The notes: generated by a model from the sequence alone, not told the origin. Positions 7,997-17,808 are shown, counted from the stretch's first letter. The stretch is 64,000 nt of DNA from Hydrogenovibrio sp. 3SP14C1 (GCF_029625905.1 NZ_JARTLM010000001.1:62001-126000); one strand, 5' to 3'. Translations and numbers: made by a program.

Positions 7997-10114
7997 ATGC
8001 ATACTGAACTTGAAGAAAAGCATTTAAAAGCTCTAAAAACCTCACACACTCAAACCCTCGAAATCATTAACCGTTTCGATGAAGGGGTCGCTCTCTTCAC
8101 CGCCGATGCCAGCCCAATTTTATTCAACCAGCCGTTTAAAGATTACTATCCCGCACTGGAATTAGAATCTCCACAAAAATTTTATCAAGAGATTGTTTTA
8201 TACAAGCAAAAACATCGCGGAGAAACCTTTGATTTAAAAAACTGGTTAACCATCCTACACCAAAATAAAGAAGCGCCACACCGCCAGGTCTGGTTGAAAA
8301 CCACACAAAAAGACGCTGCTGTTCCCGTTCGATTACAAGCTTACTGGATTGATCTACATACAACGCCACATATTTTACTAATCGTGACAGATCAAAGCCT
8401 TTCCAAACAAATCACTGCACAAAACAGACTGATGGAAGCAAGTTATGCCGGCCAATTCGTCACCAACTCTCAGGGATATATCACCCAACCGAATCATGCT
8501 TTTTGCGCTTATACTGGGCTTTCCCATCAAGAACTGACTGATCTGACGTATTTGGATTGGTTAAAGCAACAAGTCAGCTTTAAAGTCCCTTTTGAAAAGG
8601 TGGTTTCAGCGTTATTAAAAGAACAGTTTTGGACCGGTGAAGTGCAAATTCACACGCCAGGAGAAAGTACTTTTTACGCCGTATTAAGTCTTTCCATGAT
8701 TTTAGATACATCAAAAAACGTTGAACATTTCATTGGTGTTTTGCAGGACACCACCGACATTCGCGCTGCGCAGGCTGAAATCCAACAATTGGCTTATTTT
8801 GACAAGCTGACTGGCTTGGCCAACCAAACCTTGTTGCATGATCGAATTGAAAAAACGTTACAAGATAAAACGTCTGTCACACCTTATCGAGCTCTCTATC
8901 TGGTTAATTTAGATGGCTTTAAGATTATTAACGACACTTTTGGCCATCAAACAGGCGATCAACTTCTCACTCAAGTAGCACAAAAGTTAAAACAGCAACT
9001 CCCCGAAGAATCAATGCTTGCCCGCTTGAGCGGCGGAAGTTTTGCTGTTCTCTACACGAGTAAGACCCAAGATCTGCAATTCGCCAAAGAAGACATTAAC
9101 CGATATGGTGAACAGCTCTTAGAAGCCATTGATGATCGCTACAAACTGGAAAAACACTCTATACACAGTGCCGCCAGCATCGGAGTTTGCACGTTTGCGC
9201 TGAACCAACCTGTTTCTTTAGACAGTGACCAGCTGACCCGTTATGCCAATATGGCCATGCATGAAGCTAAAAAACTAGGTGGCAATCAGGCGTATTTATT
9301 TGAAGACACCTTGATCCAAAAAGCAAAACGCCGCCTTGAATTGATTGAAGCATTAAATCATTCCGAACTGGACGATGAATTCCAAATCTATTTTCAGGCA
9401 CAAGTCGATAAAGATAAAAAAATTGTCTCTGCGGAAACGCTTTTACGTTGGGTGCATCCAAAGCTTGGGGCGGTGTCTCCAAGCAAGTTTATCCCAGTGG
9501 CGGAAGAAGGGCGTCAGATCATTAAAATTGGCCTTTGGGTACTGCATAAAGCGTTTTTACAAGCGAAAGCCTGGAATACAATACATCGTAATATTCGCAT
9601 CGCCATTAATGTCAGCCCGGTTCAGTTTCATGAACAAAGTTTCATTGAGATGATTATCGGCCTGATTAAGTTCACTCAAGTCGAACCAAAAACCATTACC
9701 CTGGAATTGACGGAAGGCGTCTTAATCAAGAATGCCAAGCTGGCGCTGCAAAAGATTCAACACTTGGTTAGCTTAGGATTTGAAATTTCGATAGATGACT
9801 TCGGCACAGGTTATTCTTCATTGAGTTACCTGCAAAGACTTCCTATTCACGAACTTAAAATAGATAAAACATTCATCAACCAAGTACCTGGAAATATCGA
9901 TGATGAAGCCATTGTGAATTCCATCATTCAATTAGCGTCCAGCAAGCAACTTAAAATTGTTGCTGAAGGCGTTGAAACCCAAGAACAAGCACAATACCTG
10001 ATCAATCGTAATCCAGAAATGGTCTTACAAGGCTATCTCTTCAGCCAACCGCTTCCCGCCGTTGAATTTGAGCAAGAACTGATTAAATCTGACGCACGTC
10101 ACAAAACCGCTTAA
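7997..10114 (+). CDS. PAS - GGDEF - EAL protein, GGDEF motif degenerate
   Basis: 705 residues, no membrane segment. An N-terminal region that includes PAS-like folds (about 1-260) is followed by a GGDEF-family domain starting near FDKLTGLANQTLLHDRIEKT and an EAL domain. The GGDEF active-site loop reads RLSGGSFAV instead of GGDEF, so cyclase activity is unlikely. The EAL domain reads ETLLRWVHP but keeps the other catalytic elements (NVSPVQFH, ELTEGVL, DDFGTGYSSL, KIDKTFI, VAEGVET). It is therefore more likely a cyclic-di-GMP phosphodiesterase with a GGDEF domain kept for GTP sensing or dimerisation. It is monocistronic, followed by a short decamer hairpin. Confidence 0.88.
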   Translation: MHTELEEKHLKALKTSHTQTLEIINRFDEGVALFTADASPILFNQPFKDYYPALELESPQKFYQEIVLYKQKHRGETFDLKNWLTILHQNKEAPHRQVWLKTTQKDAAVPVRLQAYWIDLHTTPHILLIVTDQSLSKQITAQNRLMEASYAGQFVTNSQGYITQPNHAFCAYTGLSHQELTDLTYLDWLKQQVSFKVPFEKVVSALLKEQFWTGEVQIHTPGESTFYAVLSLSMILDTSKNVEHFIGVLQDTTDIRAAQAEIQQLAYFDKLTGLANQTLLHDRIEKTLQDKTSVTPYRALYLVNLDGFKIINDTFGHQTGDQLLTQVAQKLKQQLPEESMLARLSGGSFAVLYTSKTQDLQFAKEDINRYGEQLLEAIDDRYKLEKHSIHSAASIGVCTFALNQPVSLDSDQLTRYANMAMHEAKKLGGNQAYLFEDTLIQKAKRRLELIEALNHSELDDEFQIYFQAQVDKDKKIVSAETLLRWVHPKLGAVSPSKFIPVAEEGRQIIKIGLWVLHKAFLQAKAWNTIHRNIRIAINVSPVQFHEQSFIEMIIGLIKFTQVEPKTITLELTEGVLIKNAKLALQKIQHLVSLGFEISIDDFGTGYSSLSYLQRLPIHELKIDKTFINQVPGNIDDEAIVNSIIQLASSKQLKIVAEGVETQEQAQYLINRNPEMVLQGYLFSQPLPAVEFEQELIKSDARHKTA

Positions 10115-10119
10115 TATTT

Positions 10120-10138
10120 GACCAGGCCTGGTCTTTTT
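10120..10138 (+). terminator. Short hairpin terminator on CCAGGCCTGG
   Basis: GACCAGGCCTGGTC (decamer at 10122-10131) followed by five T, starting five bases after the GGDEF/EAL stop codon. The stem is only 7 bp per arm, so termination may be partial. Confidence 0.6.
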
Positions 10139-10302
10139 GACGTCATTTGTAAACAAAAACAGATATTTATTTCAATTTACTGTAGAATGCCTCTTTTCTA
10201 AATGCCTGCCTGTACTGTTATTCATTATTTATGAGTATTTTGTTTTTTTTAACAAAACACTCTTTTTGGGGATTAAAAGCCAGCATAACGCTGAGCAACA
10301 GG

Positions 10303-10352
10303 GTGGCATTTGCTTATTAGACTTTGTTTGTGAAGAAACACAAAGTCGCCAC
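10303..10352 (+). promoter_or_regulatory. Structured leader upstream of the DEAD-box helicase
   Basis: An inner hairpin pairs GACTTTGT (10320-10327) with ACAAAGTC (10340-10347). An outer arm pairs GTGGC (10303-10307) with GCCAC (10348-10352). The structure ends about 20 bp before the helicase ATG, near its AAGGA. DeaD/CsdA genes elsewhere have long regulated leaders, so a cold- or autoregulated leader is plausible but unproven. Confidence 0.4.
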
Positions 10353-10373
10353 TCATGTTAAAAAGGACTCCTC

Positions 10374-12098
10374 ATGAATACAGAGATCAAATTTTCAGAT
10401 CTAGGGCTTTCTGCGCCCATTTTAAAAACCCTTGAAGAAATAGGGTATGAAACCCCTTCTCCTATCCAGGAACAAGCTATTCCGGTTTTGCTAAAAGGCG
10501 GTGACATCTTAGGGATGGCGCAAACCGGTACAGGTAAAACGGCTGCATTTGCATTACCTATTCTTTCCAATATCAACCTTAAGCAAAAAGATCCACAAGT
10601 CTTAGTACTTGCGCCTACTCGAGAACTTGCCATTCAGGTCGCTGAAGCGTTCCAAACCTTCTCTCGCGGAATCAAAGGCCTACATGTTCTACCTATTTAC
10701 GGTGGTTCTGAATATGGCACACAGATCCGTGCTTTAAAGCGCGGCGTGCATGTCGTCGTTGGTACGCCTGGTCGTGTTATGGATCATATTAAAAAAGGCA
10801 CGTTAAAGCTGGATAGCTTAACGTCGATGGTTTTGGATGAAGCAGACGAAATGCTTCGCATGGGCTTTATCGATGATGTTGAATGGATTTTGAAACATAC
10901 GCCAGACTCGCGTCAAATCGCCCTATTTTCTGCAACGATGCCGAAAGAAGTGCACCGTATCGCCAACACTTACTTACAATCTCCAACCGAAGTTATCATC
11001 AAGCAAAAAGCCGCAACCGCTTCGTTGATTGATCAGAAATACTGGTTGGTCAGTGGATTGCATAAACTAGATGCCTTAACACGTATCTTAGAAGCTGAAA
11101 CGTTCGACGGCATTATTATTTTTGTACGTACAAAAACGGCTACCGTTGAGTTAGCGGAAAAACTAGAAGCCCGTGGTTACGCTGCCGCAGCCTTAAATGG
11201 GGATGTGGCACAGAATCAACGTGAGCGTACCGTCGATCAACTGAAAAAAGGCAAGTTAGACATCTTGATTGCCACGGATGTTGTGGCACGTGGATTGGAT
11301 GTTGAACGAATCAGTCACGTCATCAACTATGACATTCCTTATGATAACGAATCTTACGTTCACCGTATCGGTCGTACCGGTCGTGCAGGCCGAAGTGGAA
11401 CTGCCATTTTATTCGTTGCACCAAGAGAGCGTCGTTTATTACGCTCAATTGAAGCGTCCACCAAGAAAAAAATCACCCAAATGGAATTGCCAACCGCACA
11501 AGAAATCAACGATAGCCGTATTACGCGCTTTAAAGATAAAATCGTTGATGCGGCGCAAGGTAAAGATCTCGATTTCTATCAAAAAATGGTCGAATCTATC
11601 GAATCTGACAACAATATTCCAGCCATTGAAATTGCTGCTGGCTTAGCCAAGTTGTTTCAAGGGGATGTGCCTTTCTTCTTAGACGAAAAGCCAATTAAAC
11701 ATAAAGAGTTTAAAGAGCGTGATGGTGGCCGTGAAAGAAATCCACGTCGCGCCAAAGGCGAAAGAAGTGAACGTGGCGATCGTGGCAACCGTAGTCGTCG
11801 TCAAACACCGCCTAATGAGGGCATGGCTCGCTTTAGAGTGGAAGTCGGTCGTCAACATGGTGTCAAACCTGGCAACATCATTGGCTGTATTGCCAATGAA
11901 GCAGGTTTAGATGGTGAGTTTATCCAAAAGCTAACCATTGAAGACAGCTACAGCATGGTGGATTTACCAACTGATATGCCTAAAAAACTCTTCAATGAAC
12001 TGAAAGGTGCATGGGTTTGTGGTCAACAGCTTAAAATCAACCCGGTTAATGACGTGTCGCAAAGTGCGAAGCGCCGTTTAAAGCCTCGCAAAAAATAA
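10374..12098 (+). CDS. deaD: DEAD-box ATP-dependent RNA helicase (DeaD/CsdA-like)
   Basis: 574 residues. The Q motif (YETPSPIQEQAI), Walker A (AQTGTGKTAAF), motif Ia (APTRELAIQV), DEAD box (VLDEADEMLRMGF), SAT (LFSATMP) and motif VI (HRIGRTGRAGR) are all present in order within the first 370 residues. A basic low-complexity segment (about 445-480, rich in Arg, Gly, Asp, Glu) leads to a C-terminal DbpA-type RNA-binding domain (about 485-560). This layout is typical of DeaD, which unwinds structured RNA during ribosome assembly and mRNA decay, especially in the cold. The ATG follows AAAAAGGACTCCTC. Two terminators follow. Identity as deaD rather than another family member rests on the C-terminal domain. 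Confidence 0.92.
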   Translation: MNTEIKFSDLGLSAPILKTLEEIGYETPSPIQEQAIPVLLKGGDILGMAQTGTGKTAAFALPILSNINLKQKDPQVLVLAPTRELAIQVAEAFQTFSRGIKGLHVLPIYGGSEYGTQIRALKRGVHVVVGTPGRVMDHIKKGTLKLDSLTSMVLDEADEMLRMGFIDDVEWILKHTPDSRQIALFSATMPKEVHRIANTYLQSPTEVIIKQKAATASLIDQKYWLVSGLHKLDALTRILEAETFDGIIIFVRTKTATVELAEKLEARGYAAAALNGDVAQNQRERTVDQLKKGKLDILIATDVVARGLDVERISHVINYDIPYDNESYVHRIGRTGRAGRSGTAILFVAPRERRLLRSIEASTKKKITQMELPTAQEINDSRITRFKDKIVDAAQGKDLDFYQKMVESIESDNNIPAIEIAAGLAKLFQGDVPFFLDEKPIKHKEFKERDGGRERNPRRAKGERSERGDRGNRSRRQTPPNEGMARFRVEVGRQHGVKPGNIIGCIANEAGLDGEFIQKLTIEDSYSMVDLPTDMPKKLFNELKGAWVCGQQLKINPVNDVSQSAKRRLKPRKK

Positions 12099-12100
12099 AT

Positions 12101-12130
12101 AAAATTGAGTGCAATCAAGCGCTCAATTTT
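12101..12130 (+). terminator. Hairpin after deaD
   Basis: AAAATTGAGTGC pairs with GCGCTCAATTTT across a 6-nt loop: a 12-bp stem with one G-T pair. It starts two bases after the helicase stop codon. Confidence 0.65.
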
Positions 12131-12146
12131 ATAAGTTCTGTTAAAT

Positions 12147-12175
12147 AAAAAAGCCAACTTTGTTTGGCTTTTTTT
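12147..12175 (+). terminator. Second terminator after deaD
   Basis: AAAAAAGCCAA and TTGGCTTTTTT form a stem around CTTTGT, followed by a run of T. This is a conventional Rho-independent terminator in tandem with the hairpin just upstream. Confidence 0.8.
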
Positions 12176-12323
12176 CATTTCAATTCTATCTTTCCTAGCA
12201 CCTCTACTAATGAGTTTCTATAAACCGCTTGAATAGCATGGTATATTTCATTATCATCTAATATGTCATAAAACCCCATAAAATAAAAAACATTACTTTA
12301 CAAAGCCCCCTGAGGAATCATTC

Positions 12324-14918
12324 ATGTTTAAAACCATTCGCGCTAAGTTGTTAGGCAGCTTCATACTCGTCGCCATTCTCGTTATTTTTATGTCCATTTT
12401 CAGTGTCAGCAAAATCTTTGATTCTGCAGATGGTTTTAAAGATTATCGGGGCATGGCACGAGATTCTGTCCTTGCGGGTGAAGTCCAAAGCAACATGCTG
12501 ATGGTTCGAATGAACGTCAAAGACTATTTGGTGAATCCCGTTGAGAAAGAAGTAAATGAATTTAACGGCTACTTTGATAAAACCGCTGAACTGATCCAAG
12601 CGGCTCAAAAAGAAATTAAAAACCCTGAGCGCGCCAAACTGGTCGATCAACTGGAAGAAGGCTTAACCACCTATCACGCTAAATTCGAATCGGTTCAAAA
12701 CCTGATGAGTCAGCGTAACGACATTGTTTTTAACAACCTCAACAAAAATGGCAAAATAATGGAACACCTGCTGACCAGTGTTCAACGAAGTGCTTACCAG
12801 GACCAAGATTTTGAAGCGGCTTTCAAAGCATCCGAGTCACTTCGTACCCTATTGTTAGCGCGTATTTATGCCATTAAATTCATAGAATCGAATCAAGCAT
12901 CCGATATGGATCGCACCTTAAGCGAATTCGACCATCTGAATGAACAGGTAATCGAATTGGAAGCTTCCATCCAGAACCCAACGCGAATTGAACAACTCGG
13001 ACAAGCAAAACAGTTAATCACCGAATACCAATCCGGTGTAAATGAGTTGAATCAAGCTATTAGCAATCGTAATCAGATTGTCGAGAATGATTTAAATGTC
13101 ATCGGTCCTAAAATTGCCAACTGGGCAGAAGATGTCAAACTCTCTATCAAAAAAGATCAAGACCGTATTGGACCTGAAGTTAAGGCGTTGAATGACAGCA
13201 TTATCAGTGCGATGATTATTATTTCAATCATCATTACCGCGCTTTCAACCATTATTGCTATCTTTATTCCTCGTTCCATTGCGCGTGGTATTTCCGGCAT
13301 TCAAAACACCCTTTCCAAGGTCAGTGACACGGGAGACTTCTCAATTCGTGCCGATGAAAAACGTCAAGATGAAATCGGTGAGATGGGACGCTCTGTCAAC
13401 TTCTTACTCAGCAATATGCAAGAAGCCATTATTGAAGCGAATAAAGTGGTCGTAGCCCTTTCAAAAGGTCAGTTTGATCAGCGTGTGACTGCGGATCTTA
13501 ATGGTGACTTAAATACCTTGAAAGAAGGGATTAACGACTCGGCCGATTCAATTGATGAAACCATGAAAGAACTCGGTCGAGTCATGGAATCGATGAACAA
13601 CGGTGACTTTAACATTACCGTCAATGCGGATGTGGAAGGTGACTTCCTCAGAATGGTCAACAATGTCAGCGCCACCATGAAAGCACTTAACAGCTCCATT
13701 TCTGACATCATCAATGTCATGGATGCGATGCAACAAGGTCAATTCAACAAACGAGTGGAAGCCGAAGCCAAAGGGGATCTACTGACCTTAAAAGAAGGCA
13801 TCAACACATCAATGACGGCATTAGACAGCGCGATTGAAGATGTTACGCGTGTGGTCGTTGCACAGTCTGAAGGAGACTTAACGCAAAACATCACCGCAGA
13901 TTACTATGGTGAGTTGAAGACATTGAAAAATGCCATCAATTCCTCTGCTGCCAAACTGACTGATGTTGTTACGAAAGCGATCAATGCCACCAATATTGTT
14001 AACAGTGGTGCCACCGAAGTCGCGCAAGGGTCAATGGATTTAAGCCAGCGTGTTCAAGAACAAGCTGCTGCACTGGAAGAAACCTCTTCTACGATGGAAG
14101 AGATGAACTCTGCCGTTCAGAACAATGCCGAACATGCCAAGCAAGCAACCGATGTTGCGCATGATGTTCAGCAGAAATCCACTGAAGGCTCAAGCGTCAT
14201 GCAACAAACCATTGAAGCCATGAATGCAATTCAAGAATCAAGTCATAAAATCTCTGAAATCGTCACCTTGATCGATGGCATTGCTTTCCAAACCAACTTA
14301 TTGGCGTTGAACGCCGCGGTTGAAGCAGCTCGTGCCGGTGATCATGGTCGCGGCTTTGCAGTGGTTGCCGGGGAAGTACGTGCCTTGGCGCAGAAGTCAG
14401 CCGATGCAGCAAAAGACATTACCAACCTGATCAATGAAAGCGTGACACGTATTGATCAAGGCACCAAACTGGCATCTGAATCCGGTGAAGTATTATCGAC
14501 CATCAATCAATCGATTGATAACGTCGCACAAATGATTGAACACATCGCTCAAGCCTCTGTTCAACAAACAGAAGGTATTGAACAGGCCCACAAAGCGATC
14601 AGCCAGATAGATGAAGTGACGCAACAAAATGCGGCCTTGGTGGAAGAAACCTCTGCTGCTGCAGAAAGCATGAGTGAACAAGCGGGCATTCTAGAAAAAG
14701 ACATGGCTTTCTTTAAAACCGGCAATGTTGCTCAAATCTCACACACAAAGCCTGCCCAACAGTCACAAACTTCACCTGCAGCGCTACCATCACCTAAACA
14801 AGAAAAACCAAACGAGAAACAAAAAGAAGCGGCGCCGGCTCAGAAACAAGAACCGATAAAAAGCCCTAACAACCCTGCTCCTCAACCAATTAAAGAAGAA
14901 GAATGGAGCGAGTTTTAA
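12324..14918 (+). CDS. Membrane methyl-accepting chemotaxis protein with stacked HAMP-like repeats
   Basis: 864 residues. A membrane helix at about 10-30 and another at about 295-315 enclose a long helical periplasmic sensor (helical-bundle type). A HAMP domain follows, then repeated HAMP-like units of roughly 90 residues each containing GDL-x-TLKEGIN or a variant ([67 protein letters not shown]). The signalling domain has [21 protein letters not shown] Pro/Gln/Lys-rich tether ends in EEEWSEF. The final EWSEF fits the xWxxF pentapeptide that docks the CheR methyltransferase and CheB esterase on high-abundance receptors. The ATG follows GAGGAATCATTC. The ligand is unknown. Confidence 0.92.
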   Translation: MFKTIRAKLLGSFILVAILVIFMSIFSVSKIFDSADGFKDYRGMARDSVLAGEVQSNMLMVRMNVKDYLVNPVEKEVNEFNGYFDKTAELIQAAQKEIKNPERAKLVDQLEEGLTTYHAKFESVQNLMSQRNDIVFNNLNKNGKIMEHLLTSVQRSAYQDQDFEAAFKASESLRTLLLARIYAIKFIESNQASDMDRTLSEFDHLNEQVIELEASIQNPTRIEQLGQAKQLITEYQSGVNELNQAISNRNQIVENDLNVIGPKIANWAEDVKLSIKKDQDRIGPEVKALNDSIISAMIIISIIITALSTIIAIFIPRSIARGISGIQNTLSKVSDTGDFSIRADEKRQDEIGEMGRSVNFLLSNMQEAIIEANKVVVALSKGQFDQRVTADLNGDLNTLKEGINDSADSIDETMKELGRVMESMNNGDFNITVNADVEGDFLRMVNNVSATMKALNSSISDIINVMDAMQQGQFNKRVEAEAKGDLLTLKEGINTSMTALDSAIEDVTRVVVAQSEGDLTQNITADYYGELKTLKNAINSSAAKLTDVVTKAINATNIVNSGATEVAQGSMDLSQRVQEQAAALEETSSTMEEMNSAVQNNAEHAKQATDVAHDVQQKSTEGSSVMQQTIEAMNAIQESSHKISEIVTLIDGIAFQTNLLALNAAVEAARAGDHGRGFAVVAGEVRALAQKSADAAKDITNLINESVTRIDQGTKLASESGEVLSTINQSIDNVAQMIEHIAQASVQQTEGIEQAHKAISQIDEVTQQNAALVEETSAAAESMSEQAGILEKDMAFFKTGNVAQISHTKPAQQSQTSPAALPSPKQEKPNEKQKEAAPAQKQEPIKSPNNPAPQPIKEEEWSEF

Positions 14919-14936
14919 ACCCGTCGATAACCAACG

Positions 14937-14964
14937 AAAAGGCCAACAAATGTTGGCCTTTTTT
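14937..14964 (+). terminator. Terminator after the membrane chemoreceptor
   Basis: AAAAGGCCAACA pairs with TGTTGGCCTTTT around a tiny loop, then further T. It lies 19 bases after the receptor stop. On the opposite strand it could also serve the SppA-like gene. Confidence 0.8.
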
Positions 14965-15005
14965 ATTTTGAGCTTTGAGTTATTTAATCAACTACACGTA
15001 ATACT

Positions 15006-15966
15006 TCACTCTAAATAAAGATAGTAAGACCCAGGTTTTAAATCCATCACCGGGCTCAATAATTTTGTTTTAACCAAACTCATATTAGGTGATTCGTTGG
15101 GGTTTTCCATACTCGGGCTATACATATTGGCATTCACATTCGGTTCAAAACGGTAAGTCACAACGCTTTGCCCCTCCCAATTCACAAGCCTTGGACCTTG
15201 CATCGGATAAATACCCAACTGAATCTGCCAGGCCTGCTTTTACCGCGTCTTTTCCTAAATAAACTCGAGCCGTTTTAACCGATTGCATCTGCGCATCACT
15301 CAAGCCACGGTGGGTTTGAACAATGTCATAAAAACGCGTTGCCATTGCATCAATAATGGCTTGAAGATATGCATCATCTTCTGTTGTCATACGGCGAAAA
15401 GGGGACCCGGTATCCTTATTGGAACCGGTTTTATAGGTATTGACTTCAACGCCGATTTTTTCGGACAGGCCTACTACATTCGGCACAACGGTGATCACAC
15501 CTACCGACCCAGTCAGAGTCGTTGGATGTACCTGAATGGTGTCAGCCGCCATCGAAATATAATAAGCTCCCGAGGCGCCGAGATCCATCATCTGCACAAA
15601 AACTTTCTTACCTGTTCTCTGTTTAAATGCAAGCAATTCATGATACAAAATATCACTGGTCGTCACCCCGCCGCCTGGCGAGTTGATTCGTAATAAGATG
15701 GTTCGAATACTGGTATCTTTTTCTGCCTTACGCAATTGCATCGAAACCTTATCGAGTAACCCAGGGCTTTTCGATAGCAACCCATCTCCTTCTTCATTTG
15801 AAATCATCCCTTCCAGCGGAATCATAAGCACTTTCGCATCTGCATTCGGCGTTTCAATCAACGTTTGTTCTGTTAAAGGTTCATTATAGGAAGGCCCCAG
15901 TTTAATGGTGGCACAGCCCGACAAAACACTGGCGACACTGAATGCAATTAACGTTTTTTTAATCAT
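15006..15966 (-). pseudogene. SppA-like signal peptide peptidase lipoprotein (S49), frameshifted near its 3' end
   Basis: The start at 15966 is set by AGGAG in GACAGGAGAAACCG. The N-terminus MIKKTLIAFSVASVLSGCAT is a lipoprotein signal with a lipobox Cys. The S49 fold follows, with INSPGGGV, the nucleophile Ser region LGASGAYYISMAAD, TGSVGVI, and the likely catalytic Lys in TGSNKDTGSPF. Reading stops at 15145 just after ELGGAK, but the family's C-terminal strand continues in the next frame (VVTYRFEPN to YYLYLE, ending 15006). The composite length is 3n+1, so one extra base is present. The G4 tract at 15171-15174 (minus strand) is the simplest site. Without the shift the protein would be about 319 residues. 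It could be a true mutation, a sequence error or, less likely, programmed frameshifting. The core catalytic region is intact either way. Confidence 0.8.
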
Positions 15967-16072
15967 CGGTTTCTCCTGTCCGAAAAGCCATAGGAATTTA
16001 TAGAGATGACTAAATAGTACCATTTTTTAAATTTGGAAAAATTACGGATGTAATTCTATGAATTTTAAACAC

Positions 16073-16096
16073 AAAAAAACCACCTACTAGGTGGTT
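16073..16096 (-). terminator. Terminator for the TRAP receptor gene
   Basis: Read on the minus strand, AACCACCTA and TAGGTGGTT form a hairpin followed by a run of seven T. It lies about 65 bp beyond the receptor stop codon. Confidence 0.75.
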
Positions 16097-16158
16097 ATTT
16101 AGGAGGTTCTTTGTGATTTTCAGATCGTTTTCTATGGGTCTCCCCACCTTATCTCATA

Positions 16159-17259
16159 TTACAAATTACGAGCTCTCATAAAAGCATACTCAGAGGCATT
16201 CGTCCATTTTGTCACTTGCTCTTTAAAGACCTTTTGTGAAGCCCAGACCTTGGACGATAAAGCATCTTTTGCTGCTTCCTCTTCCACCACTTCAGCCGAA
16301 AGGGTTTTCAATTCTTTCAACACCGAATCCGGGAAGTGACGTAATTGCACACCGTGTTTTTCGATCAACGTCTGCAACGCCTGCTGATTACGTGCCGTAT
16401 ATTCGGACAGCATCTCTAAATTAGCGACCTTCATCGCATTGCGAACAATGCTTTGCAAATCAGCCGGCAATTGGTTAAAGGCTTCTTCATTAATCATACA
16501 TTCCATCGTCGTGCCTGGCTCATGCCAACCCGGTGTATAGTAATACTTCGCCGCTTTGTAGAATCCAAAAGCCAAATCGTTATAGGGCCCAACCCATTCT
16601 GTCGCATCCAGCGCCCCAGATTGCATGGCAGGGAAAAGCTCCCCACCAGGTAACGTCACAGGCACACCACCGGCTCTTTTCAAGACTTCTCCACCCAGCC
16701 CTGGAATGCGCATTTTCAGGCCTTTCAAATCCGCCACCGAATTGATTTCTTTATTAAACCAGCCGCCCATCTGCGTACCGGAATTTCCTGCAGGATTCGG
16801 AATCAAACCAAACGGTTTATAAGCTTCTTCCCAAAGCGCCATACCGCCGCCATTATAAAGCCATGCATTCATTTCATCCGGTGTTAGACCAAACGGAACC
16901 GAAGAGAAGAAAACCGAAGATGGAATTTTACCTTTCCAATAATAAGCGCCTGCATGTCCTAATTGCGCATTGCCACGTGACACGGCATCAAACACCTCAA
17001 AAGCCCCGACCAATTCACCTGCGCCATAGACTTTGACATGAATTCGTCCGCCCGACATTTCATTAATCAGTTCTGCCACGCGGTTAGCACCCGTTCCCAG
17101 GCCTGGGAAGTTTTTAGGCCAGGTGGTCACCATTTTCCATTCAACGGTTTCCATCGGTTGTGCGGTCTGCGCTTTCGGCTCATCTTTTTGGCCACAAGCA
17201 GTTAATGCAGTCGTTGCGGTGGCGCCGGCAATGGCGCCAATAAAATCACGTCTTTTCAT
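16159..17259 (-). CDS. TRAP transporter substrate-binding protein (DctP type), Tat-exported
   Basis: 366 residues. The N-terminus MKRRDFIGAIAGATATTALT has the twin-arginine export motif RRDF and then a Cys (TACGQ), so it may be a Tat-exported lipoprotein. The mature protein follows the DctP pattern: KMVTTWPKNFPGLGTGANRV, WFNKEINSVADLKGLKMRIP, ATEWVGPYNDLAFGFYKAAK and PGWHEPGTTMECMINEEAF. It is closest to the subgroup annotated for 2-keto acids, mannitol or chloroaromatics, with a conserved Trp/Arg set that binds carboxylates, so a keto-acid ligand is likely but inferred. The start at 17259 is preferred over 17274 because AAGGA lies before it. The TRAP permeases at 5918-7869 are the likely partner despite the distance. 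Confidence 0.9.
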   Translation of the reverse strand: MKRRDFIGAIAGATATTALTACGQKDEPKAQTAQPMETVEWKMVTTWPKNFPGLGTGANRVAELINEMSGGRIHVKVYGAGELVGAFEVFDAVSRGNAQLGHAGAYYWKGKIPSSVFFSSVPFGLTPDEMNAWLYNGGGMALWEEAYKPFGLIPNPAGNSGTQMGGWFNKEINSVADLKGLKMRIPGLGGEVLKRAGGVPVTLPGGELFPAMQSGALDATEWVGPYNDLAFGFYKAAKYYYTPGWHEPGTTMECMINEEAFNQLPADLQSIVRNAMKVANLEMLSEYTARNQQALQTLIEKHGVQLRHFPDSVLKELKTLSAEVVEEEAAKDALSSKVWASQKVFKEQVTKWTNASEYAFMRARNL

Positions 17260-17433
17260 GCTGTTTCCTTGCAATCAATTTAATTGCTGAATATTTTGCC
17301 ATTTTTTCAATTGCTTATCTGGGTTAATTTTAAAAGGAATGGATTTTCAATAACGCGACTGCTTTGATATCAGTACAATAGGCCGATAAAATTCTGACGA
17401 TCAGAGTCGCCCACGGAATAAAGGAAAAACAAA

Positions 17434-17772
17434 ATGACTGTTGAAGAACTCATCAAACAACTCAATCGCCACCCTGTCAATTTTGAAGAGGTGATGGAAA
17501 CCATTGATGCGCATTATGACTTTACACCAACCAAATTCATCAATAGTGAACAGGTCAATGAAGCCAATACCAATAATGGTTCCTGTAAGATTTTCGCTTT
17601 CGCTCAATTAAATGACTTAAGCGAACAAGCCACATTGAATGCGTTCGGAAACTTTTATACGGTGGATGTCATGCAAAACCCAACAGGTACCGATCATGCG
17701 AACATTCGTAACTTTGTTGATAATGGTTGGGAAGGCATTCGGTTTGAATCGGAAGCACTACAGCCTAAATAA
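17434..17772 (+). CDS. HopJ type III effector family protein
   Basis: 112 residues. The whole protein matches the small HopJ family: an N-terminal MTVEELIKQLNRHPVNFEEV, the central YDFTPTKFINSEQVNEANTN, then GSCKIFAFAQLNDLSEQATL and a C-terminal HANIRNFVDNGWEGIRFE. Despite the family name, these proteins are common in free-living marine bacteria with no type III secretion, and none is seen here. The true function is unknown; a cytoplasmic housekeeping role is more likely than an effector role. The ATG follows AAAGGAAAAACAAA. The gene stands alone and is convergent with the next. Confidence 0.85.
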   Translation: MTVEELIKQLNRHPVNFEEVMETIDAHYDFTPTKFINSEQVNEANTNNGSCKIFAFAQLNDLSEQATLNAFGNFYTVDVMQNPTGTDHANIRNFVDNGWEGIRFESEALQPK

Positions 17773-17808
17773 CTGAATCGTCGATGCGTCTTAACCAATT
17801 AAAGAAGG

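Noticed and set aside
15145-15218. Programmed +1 frameshift in the SppA-like gene
   Set aside because: No slippery codon with a stop or downstream structure was recognised; a G-run indel or error is simpler.
17434-17772. Type III secretion effector system suggested by the HopJ name
   Set aside because: No secretion genes or chaperones are near, and the family is widespread in non-pathogens.
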